DNA from: Mercurialis annua
Lineage: Eukaryota; Streptophyta; Magnoliopsida; Malpighiales; Euphorbiaceae
Reading direction: 5' to 3'
NCBI RefSeq assembly: GCF_937616625.2
Contig: NC_065570.1
Coordinates: 35,471,665 to 35,535,664 of the forward strand
DNA: 64,000 nucleotides
Numbering within the stretch: the stretch's first letter is position 1; the number at the start of each line of letters is the position of its first letter. A program made the translations under genes and the position numbers. Below are positions 10,511-22,932 of this stretch, piece after piece. The notes under the pieces are model-generated. The model made no database searches, was not told where the DNA came from, and worked only from the letters and a program-made list of their open reading frames with translations.

Positions 10511-13500
10511 ATGTTTACTAATCTAACGTCACTTTTCACGCACTCTTTGCGTAATATAACCTAACCATGCTTAGTTAATCGGAACGACGCGTTTAAGAGA
10601 ATTGAGACGCGACATACTAATCTATTGTTACTTTTCATGCACACTTCGCGTAATATAACCTAACCATGCTTAGGTAATCGGAACGACCCGTTAGAGAGTC
10701 TTGTGACGCGACATAAGCATGGTAATCAAAATAACGCGTTAAAGAGACTTGAGACGCGATATACTAATCTAGCATCAATTTTCACTCACACTTTGCATAA
10801 TATAAGCAAACCATGCTTAGGTAATCGGAAAGACGCGTTAGATAGCTTAAGATGCGACAGACTAATCAATTGTCATTTTTCATGCATACTTTTCGTAAGA
10901 TAGCCTAACCATGCTTAAGTAATTGGAACGACGCGTTGAATAGACTTGAGACGCGACATACTAATCTATTTTCATCTTTCACGCACATTTTGCGCAATTT
11001 AACCTAACCATGCTTGGGTAATCCGAACAACGCGTTAGAGATATTTGTCACGCGACATAAGCATGGTAATCAAAACGACGCGTTAAAGAGACTAGAGAAG
11101 AGACATACTAATCTAGCGTCACTTTTCACGCACACTTTGCATAATATAACCTAGCCATGGTAATCGGAACGACGCGTTTGATGGACTTAAGACACGACAT
11201 ACTAATCTATGGTCTTCTCTTCACACATTTTTTGCACAATATAACCAAACCATATTTATGTAATTGGAACGACGCGTTATTGACTTGAGATGCGACATAC
11301 TAATCTATTGCCATTTTTCACGCACACTTTGCATAATATAACCTAACCATGCTTAGGTAATCGGAACGACTCGTTAAGAGACTTGTGGCGCGACATACTT
11401 ATCTAGCGTAACTTTTCACGCACACTTTACGTAATATAACCTAACCATGCTTAGGTAATCGGAAAAACGCGCTAAACAGACTTGAGACACGTCATTCTAA
11501 TCTAGCGTCACTATTCACAGACACTTTGTGTAATATAACCTAACCATGCTTAGGTAATCGGAACAACGCGTTAAAGAGAAATGAGACGCGACATTCTAAT
11601 CTAGCGTCACTTTTCACGCACACTTTGCGTAATATAATCTAACCATGCTTAGGTAATCGGAACGACGCGTTAAATAGACTAGACGCGACATACTAATCTA
11701 TTGTTACTTTTCACGCATACTTTGCACACTATAACCTAACCATGCTTAGGTAATCGAAACGACGTGTTAGAGAGACTTGTGACGCGACACAAGCATAGTA
11801 ATCGAAACAACGCATTAAAGAGACTTGAGATGCGACACAAGCATGGTAATCTAGCGTCACTTTTCACGCGAACTTTGCAAAATATAACCATGCTTAGGTA
11901 ATCGGAACGACGCATTATAGAGCCTTGAGACTCGACATACTAATCTAGCGTCACTTTTCACGCACACCTTGCGTAGTATAACCAAACTATGCTTAGGTAA
12001 TCGGAACGCGCGTCAAAGAGACTTGAGACGCGACATACTAATCTAGCGTCACTTTTCACGCACACTTTGCGTAATATAACCTAACCATGCTTAGGTAATC
12101 GGAACAACGCGTAAAAGAGACTTTAGACGGGGGATACTAATCTATTGTTACTTTTCACGCACACTTTGTGTAATATAACCTAACCATGCTTAGGTAATCG
12201 GAACGACCCGTTAGAGACTTGAGACGCGACATACCTAGCATCACTTTTCACACACACTATGCATAATATGACCTACATGCTTAGGTAATCGGAACGATGT
12301 GTTAGATAGACTTATGACGCGACATACTAATCTATTGTCATTTTTCACACATACTTTGCGTAATATAACCTAACCATGCTTAAGTAATTGGAACGACACG
12401 TTAAATAGAGTTGAGACACGACATACTAATCTAACGTCACTTTTCAAGCACACTTTGTGTAATATAATCTAACCATGCTGAGGTAATCGGAACGACGCAT
12501 TAAAGAGCCTTGAGACGCGGCATACTAATCTAGCGTCACTTTTCCCACACACTTTGCGTAATATAACCTAACCATGCTTAGGTAACTGGAACGACGCGTT
12601 AAAGAGAGTTGTGACGCGACATACTTATCTAGCGTCACTTTTCACGCACACGTAGCGTAATATAACCTAACCATGCTTAGCTAATGAGAACGATGCGTTA
12701 AACAGACTTGAGATGCGGCATAAAAATTTAGAGACACTTTTTAAGCACGCATAGCGTAATATAACCTAACCGGATAATCGTAACAACGCGTAAAAGAGAA
12801 TTGTGACGCGACATACTAATCTAGCGTCACTTTTCACGCACGCTTTGCGTAATATAACCTAACCATGCTTAGATAATCGGAGCGACGAGTTAAATAGACT
12901 TGATACACGACATACAAATCTATTGTCACTTTTCACGCACACTTTGTGTAATATAACCTAACCATGCTTAGGTAATCGGAACGACGCGTTAAAGAGACTT
13001 GAGATGCGACATACTAATCTATTGTTACTTTTCACCCACACTTTGCGTACTATGACCTAACCATGCTTAGGTAATCGGAACGACGCGTTAGAGAGACTTG
13101 TGACGCGACATAAGCATGGTAATCGAAATGACACGTTAATGAGACTTGAGACGCAACATACTAATCTAGCGTCATTTTTCACGCGAACTTCGCATAGTAT
13201 AACCTAACCATGCTTAGGTAATCGAAACGACGTATGACAGAGACCTGAGACGCGACATACTAAGCTAGCGTTACTTTTATCGCACACTTTGCGTAATATA
13301 AACTAACCATTCTTGGGTAATCGAAACGACGCGTTAAAGATACTTGAGATGCGATATACTAAGCTAGCGTCACTTTTCACGCACTTATAACGCGCAATTT
13401 GCGTAATATAATCTAACCATGCTTAGGTAATCGGAACGACGCGTTAAAGAGACTTGAGATGCGACATACTAATCTATTATTACTTTTCACGCACACTTTG

Positions 13501-15822
13501 CGTAACATAACCTAACCATGCTTAGGTAATCGGAACTACTTGTTAGAGAGATTTGTGATGCGAAATAAGCATGGTAATTAGAACCATGCGTTAAAGAGAC
13601 TTGAGACGTGACATATTAATCTATTGTCATTTTTCATACATACATTGCATAATATAACCTAACCATGATTATGTAATTGGAACGATACGTTAATTAGACT
13701 TGAGACCCGATTAACTAATCCATTTCCATTTGTCACGCACACTTTGCGTAATATAACCTAACCATGCTTGGGTAATCGGAACGACGTGTTAGAGACACTT
13801 TTGACACGACATAAGAATGGTAATTAAAACGACGAGTTAAAGAGACTTGAGACACGCCATATTAATCTAGCGTCACTTTTTACTCACACTTTGCGTAATA
13901 TAACCTACCCATGCTTAGGAAATTGGAAAGACTCTTTAGAGAGACTTAAGACGCGACGTACTAATCTAGCATCACTTTTCACGCACACTTTCCGTAATAT
14001 AACCTACCCATGCTTAGTAAATCAGAACGACGCGTTAGAGAGACTTGAGATGCGACCTACTAATCTAACGTCACTTTTCACGAACACTTTGCGTAATATA
14101 ACCTAACCATGCTTAGGTAATCGGAACGACGCGTTATAGAGACTTGAGACGAAACATACTAATCTATCTACACTTTTTACGCACACTTTGCGTAATATAA
14201 CCTAGTTAGGTAATCGGAACGACACGTTAAAGAGACTTGAGACTGGACATACTAATCTAGCGTCACTTTTTATGCACACTTTGCGTAATAGAACCTAACT
14301 ATGCTTAGGTAGTTGGAACGACGCGTCAAATTGACTTGAGACGCGACATACTAATCTATTGTCATTTTTCACACACACTTTGCGTAATATAACGTAACCA
14401 TGCTTAGGTAATCGTAACGACGCGTTAGAGAGAATTGTGACGCAATATAAGTATGGTTATCGAAACGATGCGTTAATGAGACTTCAGATGCGCCATATTA
14501 ATCTAGCGTCACTTTTTACGCACACTTTATGTAATATAACCTAACCATGCTTAGGAAATCGGAACGACGCGTTAGAGAGATTGGAGAGGCGACATACTAA
14601 TTTAGCGTCAATTTTCACGCAGACTTTGCGTGATATAACTTAGCCATGGAAAATCGGAACCACAGGTTAGAGAGTCTTGAGACGCGCGACATTCTAATTT
14701 TTACGCACACTTTGCGCAATATAACCTAACCATGCTTAGGTAATAGAAACGACGCGTTAAAGAGACTTGTGATGCGAGATAAACATGGTAATCAAAACGA
14801 CGCGTTAAAGAGATATGAGATGAAACATACTAATCTAGCGTCACTTTTTACGCACACTTTGCGTAATATAACCTAACCATGCTTAGGTAATTGGAACGAC
14901 GCGTTAAAAAGACTTAAGACCGGACATACTAATATAGCATCACTTTTCACGCACACTTTGCGTAATATAACCTAACCATGCTTAGGTAATCGGAATGACG
15001 CGTGAAAGAGACTTGAGACGAGACATACTAATCTATTGATCCTTTTCACGCACTCTTTGTGTAATATAACCTAACCATGCTTTGGTAATCAAAACGACGC
15101 GTTAAAGAGACTTGAGACGCAACATACTAATCGAGCGTCACTTTTCACACACACTTTGCATAATATAACCTAACCATGCTTTTGTAATCGAAATGACACG
15201 TTAGATAGACTTCAGACGCGACATACTAATCTATTGTCATTTTTCACGCACATTTTGCGTAATATAACCCAACCATGCTTCAGTAATTAGAACGACGCCT
15301 TTAATGGACTTGAAACGCGACATACAAATCTATTGTCATTCTTTACGCACACTTTGCATAATATAACCAAACCATGCTTCGGTAATCGGAACGACGCGTT
15401 AGAGAGACTTTTGATGCGACATAAGCATGGTAATCGAAACGACGCGTTAAGGAGACTTGAGATGCGCCATACTAATCTAGCGTTACTTTTCACGCCAACT
15501 TTGCATAATTAAACCTAATCATGCTTAGGTAATCAGAACGACGCATTAGAGAGCCTTGAGACGCGACATACTAATCTAGCGTCATTTTTCACGCACATCA
15601 TGCTTAGTATAACCTAACCATGCTTAGGTAATCGGAACGACGCGTTAAAGAGACTTCATATGTGACATACTACTCTAACATTACTTTTCTCGCACACTTT
15701 GCGTAAACCTAACCATTCTAAGGTAGTCGGAACGACGCGTGAAAGGGACTTGAGACGCGACATAATAATCTAGCGTCACTTTTCACGCACTCTTTGCGTA
15801 ATATAACCTAACCCATCTTAGG
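10501..15822 (-). repeat. 99/147-bp satellite array, minus orientation
   Basis: Reverse-complement monomers, recognisable by CCTAACCATGCTTAGG, AACGACGCGTT and CTAATCTAGCGTCAC. Compared with A', about 2,099 bp are missing at about position 12003 (in-register joint between distant monomers) and 345 bp at about 12430. One extra monomer is present near 14885-14984. The block ends with TTAGG at 15818-15822, the left target duplication of the next element. No gene is present. Confidence 0.95.
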
Positions 15823-16780
15823 TGTAATACCCCGTAATTCTAAGTGTATAAAATATACCACGAAGTTAAATTTGGATAAGTAAAATATTAAAAATAATAT
15901 TTTGAGACACGAATATTAAGAAAAATATTCGTAAAAGATATATGTTATTTGTTGAGGAATAAAAGTCAAGTTTGGCAATTCTAGGTCGTCAAATTAAATC
16001 ACGGGAAGTAATTAGAGTATATAAATTAAATTTAATTTTAAATTTAATTTATAATTGTCCCTAAAAATATATCATGGTTATAGTTTTTTTTTAAAATTTA
16101 AATTTGGAACCCGAGCGAATATTTTTGATATCAATTTATGCGAAATAATATTAGGAAGGTATCGTCAAAATTTTATGAAATTTGGACGTAGTTTATTTTA
16201 TAAAGTGGGTCTAATTTAGCCCTAAATCTTAAATGATTTATTAAAAAAAAATATAAGTCCCGTGAGAATAAAAATTATGTTTTTATTCTATTTACAAATT
16301 ATGGAATTCATGGTTGAAATTTTATAAAATTCGAAGTTCGTTCTCAGTTTTAGTGCGGACGATAATTAAGAATTTGGATTAAAGTGCACAATTGAGCTAG
16401 GGGCCAAATTGGCCAATTAGCCAATTTGTATATATAGTTGGCCATCTTCATTTTGAATATGCAGAATGCATATTCTTTAGGTTTCACGCACAGTAACAGC
16501 GCGATGAACCCTAACTTAATTTCCTCACCGTTTTTGACTCCGATTCTCGTTTTCGACTCCGATTTCTGCGGCAATCCGCAAGTAGACAAGGTAATAATCA
16601 AAAATTTGAATTCGATTATATATAAAACGGTTTATAATCGAAGAAATTACGTTAACCGTATCGAACCGATCGAGTTCGTATTAGTTTAATGTTTAGATTT
16701 CGAATTCAAATTGGTTTGATGTTTTGAACAGTTTCGGACGTCGGAACTAGGTCGGGATAGCCCGGAGAGCGGACGCCGAG

Positions 16781-16928
16781 GCTGTGCGTTGCACAGCAAA
16801 GCTGTGCGTTTGCACAAACCATGGTGTGCGAACGCACACCACGTTTATGGTGTGCGAACGCACGGCTAGGCCGTGCGAACGCACAGCCAGTCTGTGCGAT
16901 CGCACACATCCTTCTGTGCGACCGCACA
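16781..16928. repeat. Cluster of seven short palindromes (TGTGCG...CGCACA)
   Basis: Successive inverted repeats about 13-30 bp apart share the core TGTGCG-nn-CGCACA. They include GCTGTGC/GCACAGC around GTT at 16781, GGTGTGCG/CGCACACC around AA near 16823, and TGTGCGA/TCGCACA near 16896. Arm bases change together between units. The A' copy has one further 21-bp unit. Confidence 0.8.
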
Positions 16929-17814
16929 ACTATTTTTCAAATGGGATTATCCCATTTTCGCCCTAACTCGAATTGGTCAATAAATTTGATTCAAACGGAC
17001 TATAAAAACGTAGTTTTGGACGTTCAAAAGAGTTAAATAAATACTAAAAAGAAAAGTATTCAAATCATTGAAACAATAAGACGTTCTAATTAAATTATGG
17101 ATTATATAAATCGATTAGAGAGCGATAAGTATAACTTAATAAAGTTATACGATTCTATTAAACATAGGAATTTAAGAAATTAGAGTTTTAAAGTTAGTCG
17201 TACTCCGATATTAACATTTAATTAAATGTTTAGATACGACCAGTCTGAGACTTCAGACGCAAGAAGTCAAAGGAACAAAGTATTGGATAAGCAAGTTGTG
17301 AGTATACTCTATTACTTCTCGATATTCGTAAAGCCAAGTAATTTATCTAATATCGGCTATACGAATTGCAACGTGATATGTGTTATATTTGGAAAGTATA
17401 AGTATGTATGTTTTATATGGATTTGTTGTTATTTATTTTTAAATATGTTGTGTTTGTTAATACCTTACATATAATAAAAGATATTATACATAGGGTAAAG
17501 GAAATGAAAACAGAAGATACACAACAATAATGAATAATAAACAAATATAAATACACAACAAATATAAAAGAACCCTCAATAATTAAAGATATGAGGTTAA
17601 CGCAATATGTGTTATCAGGACGGGACACAATAATAATGTATTACCTCATGGTTAATCATATTCTGTGAAGATGATTAAATTTGTGCCTCTTTTAGGTTAC
17701 TATTAAGTGTTCAAACTAGAACATAGTTTAAGTTAAGACTTACCTTACCGGTGAAGTTAAATACTTACTACTATACTAAGAATGTGAGAGCGATTAGTAT
17801 AATACGTACAAAAT

Positions 17815-18010
17815 ACATCGGTTGGCTTTGCAATCGATGTCAGGCGACCAGAAAACATCGGTTGGCTTTCCTATCGATGTCGAGCTTACAGAATACATCG
17901 GTTGGCTTTGCTATCGATGTCAGGCGAATAGGACACATTGGTTAGCTTTGCTAACGGTGTCAGGCATATGGGATACGTCAGCTGGTTTAGCTAGCAACGT
18001 TAAGGTTAAA
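17815..18010 (+). repeat. 40-bp tandem repeat, five hairpin units
   Basis: Units start at 17815, 17855, 17895, 17935 and 17975, exactly 40 bp apart. The first 26 bases of each can fold into an 11-bp stem with one bulged purine at position 6 and a TTT or TTA loop. Between 9 and 11 of 11 pairs form per unit, and several pairs change on both sides together. Confidence 0.8.
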
Positions 18011-18667
18011 TTAAAGTGGTTATAAGTCAATACTTAAAGTTTATAAACTATTATGATTATATTTACTTTCCAAATATTTTGTATAAATATTTTCAAGTTA
18101 TTAAAAAGAAGTTTTATGTAGTGAGTTCAAATAAAAAGAGTTTTGTATATGTTTTCAAAGGACTTTATCTTACGTAAAGGGACTTTAAAGTATTTCAGCC
18201 TTTATGTAATATTTCTTAGTAATATTGTAAATTCACTTAGAAATATTTATATTTCTGACCCCGTTGTCCATCCAATTTTTACAGGAAAGTTCAGAAAGAT
18301 TCGATTAAGGCTTCCAAAGTTTTATTTCCCTGGTAAGTCATTTCGTACAAGACATGCAAAGAAGATTTTACCTCTTAGAAGTCTGCAGTAGTCTAGTATT
18401 CTGTGCTTAACGGATAGATAACTAGTTAAGGCGTTTTAACTCTGATATTTATAAATGGGGTCATATGTTTTATGAAAACACTTTATGTGTTATGATTATG
18501 TTTCAAATAGGTAATATTGAAAGTGTTTGTAAATGTTATTGTAAATTGTTAATCATAACTTTTTTAAAAGCAAAATAATTACAGTGTTTTTAGGCTTGCT
18601 ACGGGTTTAGGAGCTACCACTCCCATTGCCTAGGGCCGATCTCGGCCCATGAGATTGGGTCGTGACA

Positions 18668-18724
18668 TTAGGTAATCAGAACGACGTGTTAAAGAGTCTT
18701 GAGACGAGACATACTAATCTAGCG
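18668..18724 (-). repeat. 57-bp satellite stub between two mobile elements
   Basis: A partial minus-oriented monomer running from TTAGGTAATC to TCTAGCG, separating the solo LTR from the gypsy element. It includes the right-hand TTAGG target duplication. The same stub is at 48265-48321 in A'. Confidence 0.9.
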
Positions 18725-18785
18725 CCTCGGTTAGCTCCTTATTAAAGGTCTTACTCTTAGCCCTCTTAGGCTACTTATGCCTTTT
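18725..18785. other. 61-bp filler of unknown origin at truncated LTR end
   Basis: Between the satellite stub and the first base homologous to the 5' LTR (18786) lie 61 bases that match neither satellite nor LTR. The 5' LTR has about 37 additional bases here, starting TGATATAGAACC. The same filler occurs in A', so the truncation is older than the duplication. Confidence 0.55.
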
Positions 18786-19339
18786 CCCTTTATGTATACG
18801 AACCCCCAAAACATTAACTTGAAAACCCTAAAAATCAATTCAGCAACAACCCCTAAGAAAGGTTAGATTAACAGATTACTTAGATGATCAGAAGAATTAG
18901 AATTAAGAAAACTGGATTTTTTATTCTTAATTACAATTACGAGACACTCCACAAGAAGATGATCAATCTACTTGAATGTTCCTTAAAGCATGTATTCTAC
19001 TCAAGAACACAAAAGAAAACAAGCAAACAGCTTTTAGGTTTTCAAATCAAAATCTGTCTAACTGATTTAGTAAAGACATATTTATAGCCTTTACAAAACC
19101 CTTAATAAAAAGGATAACTAAATCTATGGGCTTTTAATTAACAAATTCATTCAGCCCATTCAAAATATAAATAAAAGGATACTTAATTAACTTATTTGGT
19201 GAGCCATGACAAATACGGCCCATTGTAAACTTAATTAGACCCATTAATAGGTTGGACTTGACTTAAGTTGTATTGAACTTGAGCTGTTCTTGTTCCAAAA
19301 CTGTGTTGTCCTTGTAAGCCTTCGTTTGCCATATTCACT
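18786..19339 (-). mobile_element. 3' LTR remnant of gypsy element (copy A)
   Basis: Matches the 5' LTR from CCCTTTATG onward, including the minus-strand TATA-like CTATAAATA at 19079-19087. It is truncated at its outer end. At its inner end it is fused directly to integrase by the 539-bp deletion near 19339-19350; A' retains the deleted sequence. Confidence 0.85.
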
Positions 19340-19342
19340 AAC

Positions 19343-20401
19343 TCACAAATTAGCATCAACACTCACAAATTTGTTAGGTGGCAATGGTAATAAATCAATA
19401 GGAGTAAGTGGATTAAATCCATAAATAATCTCAAATGGAGAACAATGAGTAGTGCTATGAACAACCCTATTATAAGCAAACTCCACAAATGGTAAACAAT
19501 CCTCCCATGTCTTAATGTTCTTTTCTATGATTGCCCTAAGCAAAGTAATCAATGTCCTATTAACTACTTCAGTTTGTCCATCAGTTTGGGGGTGACAAGT
19601 AGTTGAAAACAAAAGTTTAGTACCTAACTTTCCCCACAACACACGCCAAAAATGACTCAAAAACTTGACATCTCTATCACTAACAATGCTTTTAGGTATG
19701 CCATGTAAACGCACAACTTCTTTGAAAAATAAATCAGCAATCAACTTAGCATCATCAGTTTTATGACATGGTATAAAATGAGCCATCTTACAAAATCTAT
19801 CAACCACGAAAAAAATACTATCGCGACCTTTCCTAGTTCTTGGCAACCCAAGCACAAAGTCCATAGACAAATCAGTCCAAGGTTCATTAGGAACAGGTAG
19901 TGGTTTCAACCTAGACTTAGCCTCTCGGCATGTAATGCAATGATCACAAACCTTATCAGGGCAAAAGAAATGTTCAGAAAGCATATAAGTCTTATTTATC
20001 CCAAAATGCCCTATTAATCCTCCACCATGTGCCTCCTTAATTAACAATTCCCTCATAGAACAACTAGGAATACACAATCTGTTTCTTTTAAATAAGAAAC
20101 CATCAAACAAGTAAAAATAATCTGAAACAGCCCCATTATTACAAGATGCATATATTTCATTGAAATTATCATCATGTTGATACATCTGCTTTATAAACTC
20201 AAAACCAAGCAATTTAGCACTAAGTGAGTTAAGTAACGTGTACCTTCTAGATAATGCATCAACAACCACGTTCTCCTTACCTTGCTTGTACTTTATCACA
20301 TATGGGAATGTTTCTATGAATTCTACCCATTTGGCATGCCTACGGTTCAATTTATCCTGACCCTTCAAATGCTTTAAACTTTCATGATCAGTGTGTATCA
20401 C
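19343..20401 (-). pseudogene. Integrase with RNase H tail (gypsy pol fragment, copy A)
   Basis: A 352-residue open frame. Residues 1-50 are the end of RNase H. The zinc-binding HHCC domain is at about 125-158 (H125, H132, C155, C158), but six residues between H132 and C155 that are present in A' are missing. The catalytic core is complete on inspection: D181 (in LSMDF), D242 (in SDRD) and E278 (in GQTEVV), which is D-x60-D-x35-E. Integrase inserts the cDNA into host DNA. The frame ends where a deletion joins it to the LTR, so the GPY/F module and C-terminal tail seen in A' are absent. It is not expected to work, because upstream pol is also broken. Confidence 0.9.
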
Positions 20402-20680
20402 AAACTCCCTACGTCACAAGTAATGTTGCCATGTTTGCAATGTTCGAACCAAGGCATATACTTCTTTGTCTTATGTCGGATATTTCAATGCTTCTCCGCT
20501 CAACTTTTCACTAAAATACATCAGTGGCCTTTGATCCTGCATCAAAACAACTCCAATTCCTATGCCACTAGCATCACATTCAGTTTTAAAGGTTTTATCA
20601 AAATTAGGTAAGGCAGGTAATGGTGCACTACACAATTTATCCTTAAGTTCATCAAATGCATGTTCTTGTGCATCACCCAA
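20402..20680 (-). pseudogene. RNase H domain (gypsy pol, copy A)
   Basis: Open piece 20471-20680 carries the first catalytic aspartate block, ECDASG, and continues to YFSEKL. Two in-frame stops then follow before the [10 protein letters not shown] block: TAA just after ALKYPT, and TGA after QHYL. A frameshift separates it from reverse transcriptase near 20680. RNase H removes the RNA strand during cDNA synthesis. The same organisation is found at 50448-50726. Confidence 0.85.
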
Positions 20681-21601
20681 ATAAAAACAACATTTTTCTT
20701 AACTAACTCATTCAAAGGTGCGGCTACAGTGCTAAAATCCTTAATGAATCTCCTATAGAAACCAGCAAGCCCATGAAAGCTCCTTACCTCACTAGCACTT
20801 TTAGGTCTAGGCCATTCTTTAATAGCTCTAACCTTATCCTCATCAACCTCAACACCTTGACTAGATACAACAAAACCAAGAAAATTAACCTTATCCATGC
20901 AGAAACTACATTTCTTAAGATTAGCATACAACTTCTCTTGCCTAAGTGTTTCTAGTACAAGTCTCACATGCCTAACATGATCATCTAAACACTTAAAGTA
21001 AATCAAAATATCATCAAAGTAAACAACAACAAGTTTACCCAAGTATTTTACGCAAGACATGATTCATCAACCGCATGAATGTGCTAGGTGCATTAGTAAG
21101 CCCAAATGGCATTACAAGCCACTCATATAATCCGTACTTGGTCTTATAAGCTGTTTTCCATTCATCACCAACATTCATTCGAATTTGATAATAACCAGAT
21201 TTGAAATCTATTTTTGTGAACAAACAAGAACCATATAACTCATCAAGCATATCATCTAATCGAGGAATAGGATGACGATACTTTACAGTGATTTTATTGA
21301 TGGCTCTGCAATCCACACACATTCTCCATGTTCCGTCCTTCTTTGGTACAAGAATTACAGGAACTGAACAAGGACTTAGACTCTCCCTCACATACCCCTT
21401 AGCTAACAACTCCTCGACTTGTTTTTGGATATCTTTTGTCTCGCAAGGATTTGTTCTATACGCTGGACGATTGGGTATGGCAGATCCAGAAATAAAGTCG
21501 ATTTGATGTTCTATGCCTCTAATTTGTGGTAACCCACTTGGCATCTCCTCGGGAAATAAATCTTCAAATTCCTGCAAAAGATCGATAAAATCACTTGACA
21601 A
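20560..21601 (-). pseudogene. Reverse transcriptase (gypsy pol, copy A)
   Basis: Two open pieces. 21035-21601 holds the fingers and palm start ([39 protein letters not shown]). 20560-21060 holds the catalytic YFDD box (VVVYFDDILIY) and thumb and connection (FLGFVVSSQG, RSFHGLAGFYRRFIKDFS). A one-base shift around 21035-21060 separates them, and A' has the same one, so it predates the duplication. The KID block at about residue 139 reads DFKSGY here and DLKSGY in A'. The protein would copy element RNA into cDNA in virus-like particles. It is clearly Ty3/gypsy and best matches what I know of CRM-type sequences. Confidence 0.92.
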
Positions 21602-21771
21602 AGATGGGTTAAGTTAATTAGTAGCCAAATAAGCCCCTTTATACAAAGGTACAAATATAGGCTGATTAGAGTACAAAGCTTACCTAACCTCACTTTTTTA
21701 ACATTTCTCTCTTTAGCTCGAATATGTTCTTTTTCTTTTCTCTCATTTTTTTCACTTTTTTTTATTTTCAC
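21511..21771 (-). pseudogene. Lys/Glu-rich protease-RT linker (copy A)
   Basis: An 86-codon open piece. Its first third is highly charged (KKSEKNERKEKEH) and looks like the linker between protease and reverse transcriptase. The remainder is out of frame with RT, so a frameshift lies within it near 21600-21690. No separate protein is proposed. Confidence 0.5.
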
Positions 21772-21774
21772 TCC

Positions 21775-22932
21775 CTATAGTACTGTTCTTACTCCCTTTT
21801 TTTCTTTATTTTCGATCTCCAATCTCATCTTTTCCAGTTTACATTGGTCTTCATAAACTTCCTTTGAGGAAAGTGGTGTCAATATGGTCTTCCGCCCATC
21901 CTTGGTGAATGAATACCTATTCAGGTACCCATCATGTGTAGTTTTTCTATCAAATTGCCATGGTCTACCAAGCAAAATATCCCTAGCATGCATAGGAACT
22001 ACATCACACAACACCTCATCATGATAATTACCAATTGAAAATGAAATAATAGATTGCCTGTTCACCTTGATCTCTCCACAATCATTCAGCCATTGGAGTC
22101 TGTACGGTCGTGGGTGCGGAATAGTAGGCAACCCCAATCTATTGATCAAGCATGTACTCGTCACATTTGTGCAACTCCCACCATCAACAATCACGCTACA
22201 TGCTTTGCCTTGAACATGACACCTTGTATGGAACAAGCTATCTCGCTGCTCCTCATGGAAATCTGTCTTCAATTGAGTACTAAGAGTACGTCTTGTAACC
22301 AGCACATCACCTCTAATTGGCTCTTCTATACTCCCATCACTATACTCCAAATCAGACATCTCATTCTCATCGCTTTCATTGTTGCCATCTTCTTCATCAG
22401 TCACTATCTCACCATTGAGTAGGGTCATAGTTCTCCTATTATGACATTTTTTGCTGATATGACCTACTCCTTGACATTTCCAACACTTAATATCTCTATT
22501 TCTCCCTTTTGGCTCATCGGCTTTAGATTTTTCTTTTGAAATTGAATCTGCCTTTCCTTTTGACACATCATGAGTACTCTTACTACTTCCTTTGATATCA
22601 CTCTTCCAATCCTTTTTCCAACTTTGATTCGAATTAGAATAAGGTTTGGAAGCATACCTTGTAACACATCTGCCCTGGAGTTGTTTTTCCACCTTAACAG
22701 CTATGTGAACCATTTCTTCTAAATCCCCATAAGGTTGCAAATCCACTCGGTCAGCTATCTCCTTATTCAAACCAGCCAAAAATCGCGCCATAGTATTTTC
22801 CACATCTTCCACTATGTCAGCCCTAATCATGATCATTTCCAACTCCTTGTAGTAATCATCCACACTCCTACTACCCTGTTTTAAGAGTTTGAAGTTTTTG
22901 CACAAGTTCCCTATGGAAATGCTTCGGCACAA
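21775..22932 (-). pseudogene. Gag C-terminal half plus protease (copy A)
   Basis: A 385-residue open frame. Residues 20-90 are the end of the capsid domain (SVDDYYKELEM, MARFLAGLNKEIAD). A basic Ser/Lys-rich stretch leads to a CCHC zinc knuckle (C150, C153, H158, C163) that binds element RNA. The acidic 170-205 stretch follows, then an aspartic protease-like domain with D250 in IVDGGSCTNV and a later LLGRPW block. The usual retroviral-type box is D-S/T-G; here it reads DGGS, so catalytic ability is uncertain. The start is arbitrary, because the frame opens at a shift from upstream gag near 22930. It corresponds to 51835-52978 in A', where it is further broken. Confidence 0.85.

Larger units (their letters stand above)
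15823..18667 (+). mobile_element. Solo LTR, 2.85 kb, with TTAGG target duplication (copy A)
   Basis: The element starts TGTAATACCCCG and ends GGGTCGTGACA, giving canonical TG...CA termini. It is flanked by TTAGG at 15818-15822 and 18668-18672, with the satellite in phase across the insertion, so the 5-bp duplication is genuine. No primer-binding site, gag or pol is inside, so this is a single LTR left by LTR-LTR recombination. The terminal sequences resemble those of long-LTR Ty3/gypsy elements, possibly Tekay, but the parent family is unproven. It contains a cluster of GTGCG palindromes (16781-16928) and a 40-bp tandem hairpin array (17815-18010). Small open frames, such as 18143-18391, show no domain. 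Confidence 0.85.

Noticed and set aside
16706..16929. Cys/Arg-rich short open frames on both strands over the palindrome cluster
   Set aside because: They arise from the repeated TGTGCG palindromes, which read alike on both strands. No start context or domain is present.
18143..18391. 82-codon open frame in the solo LTR, open in both copies
   Set aside because: Both copies come from one recent duplication, so shared openness is not evidence of selection. There is no recognisable domain and it lies inside an LTR.
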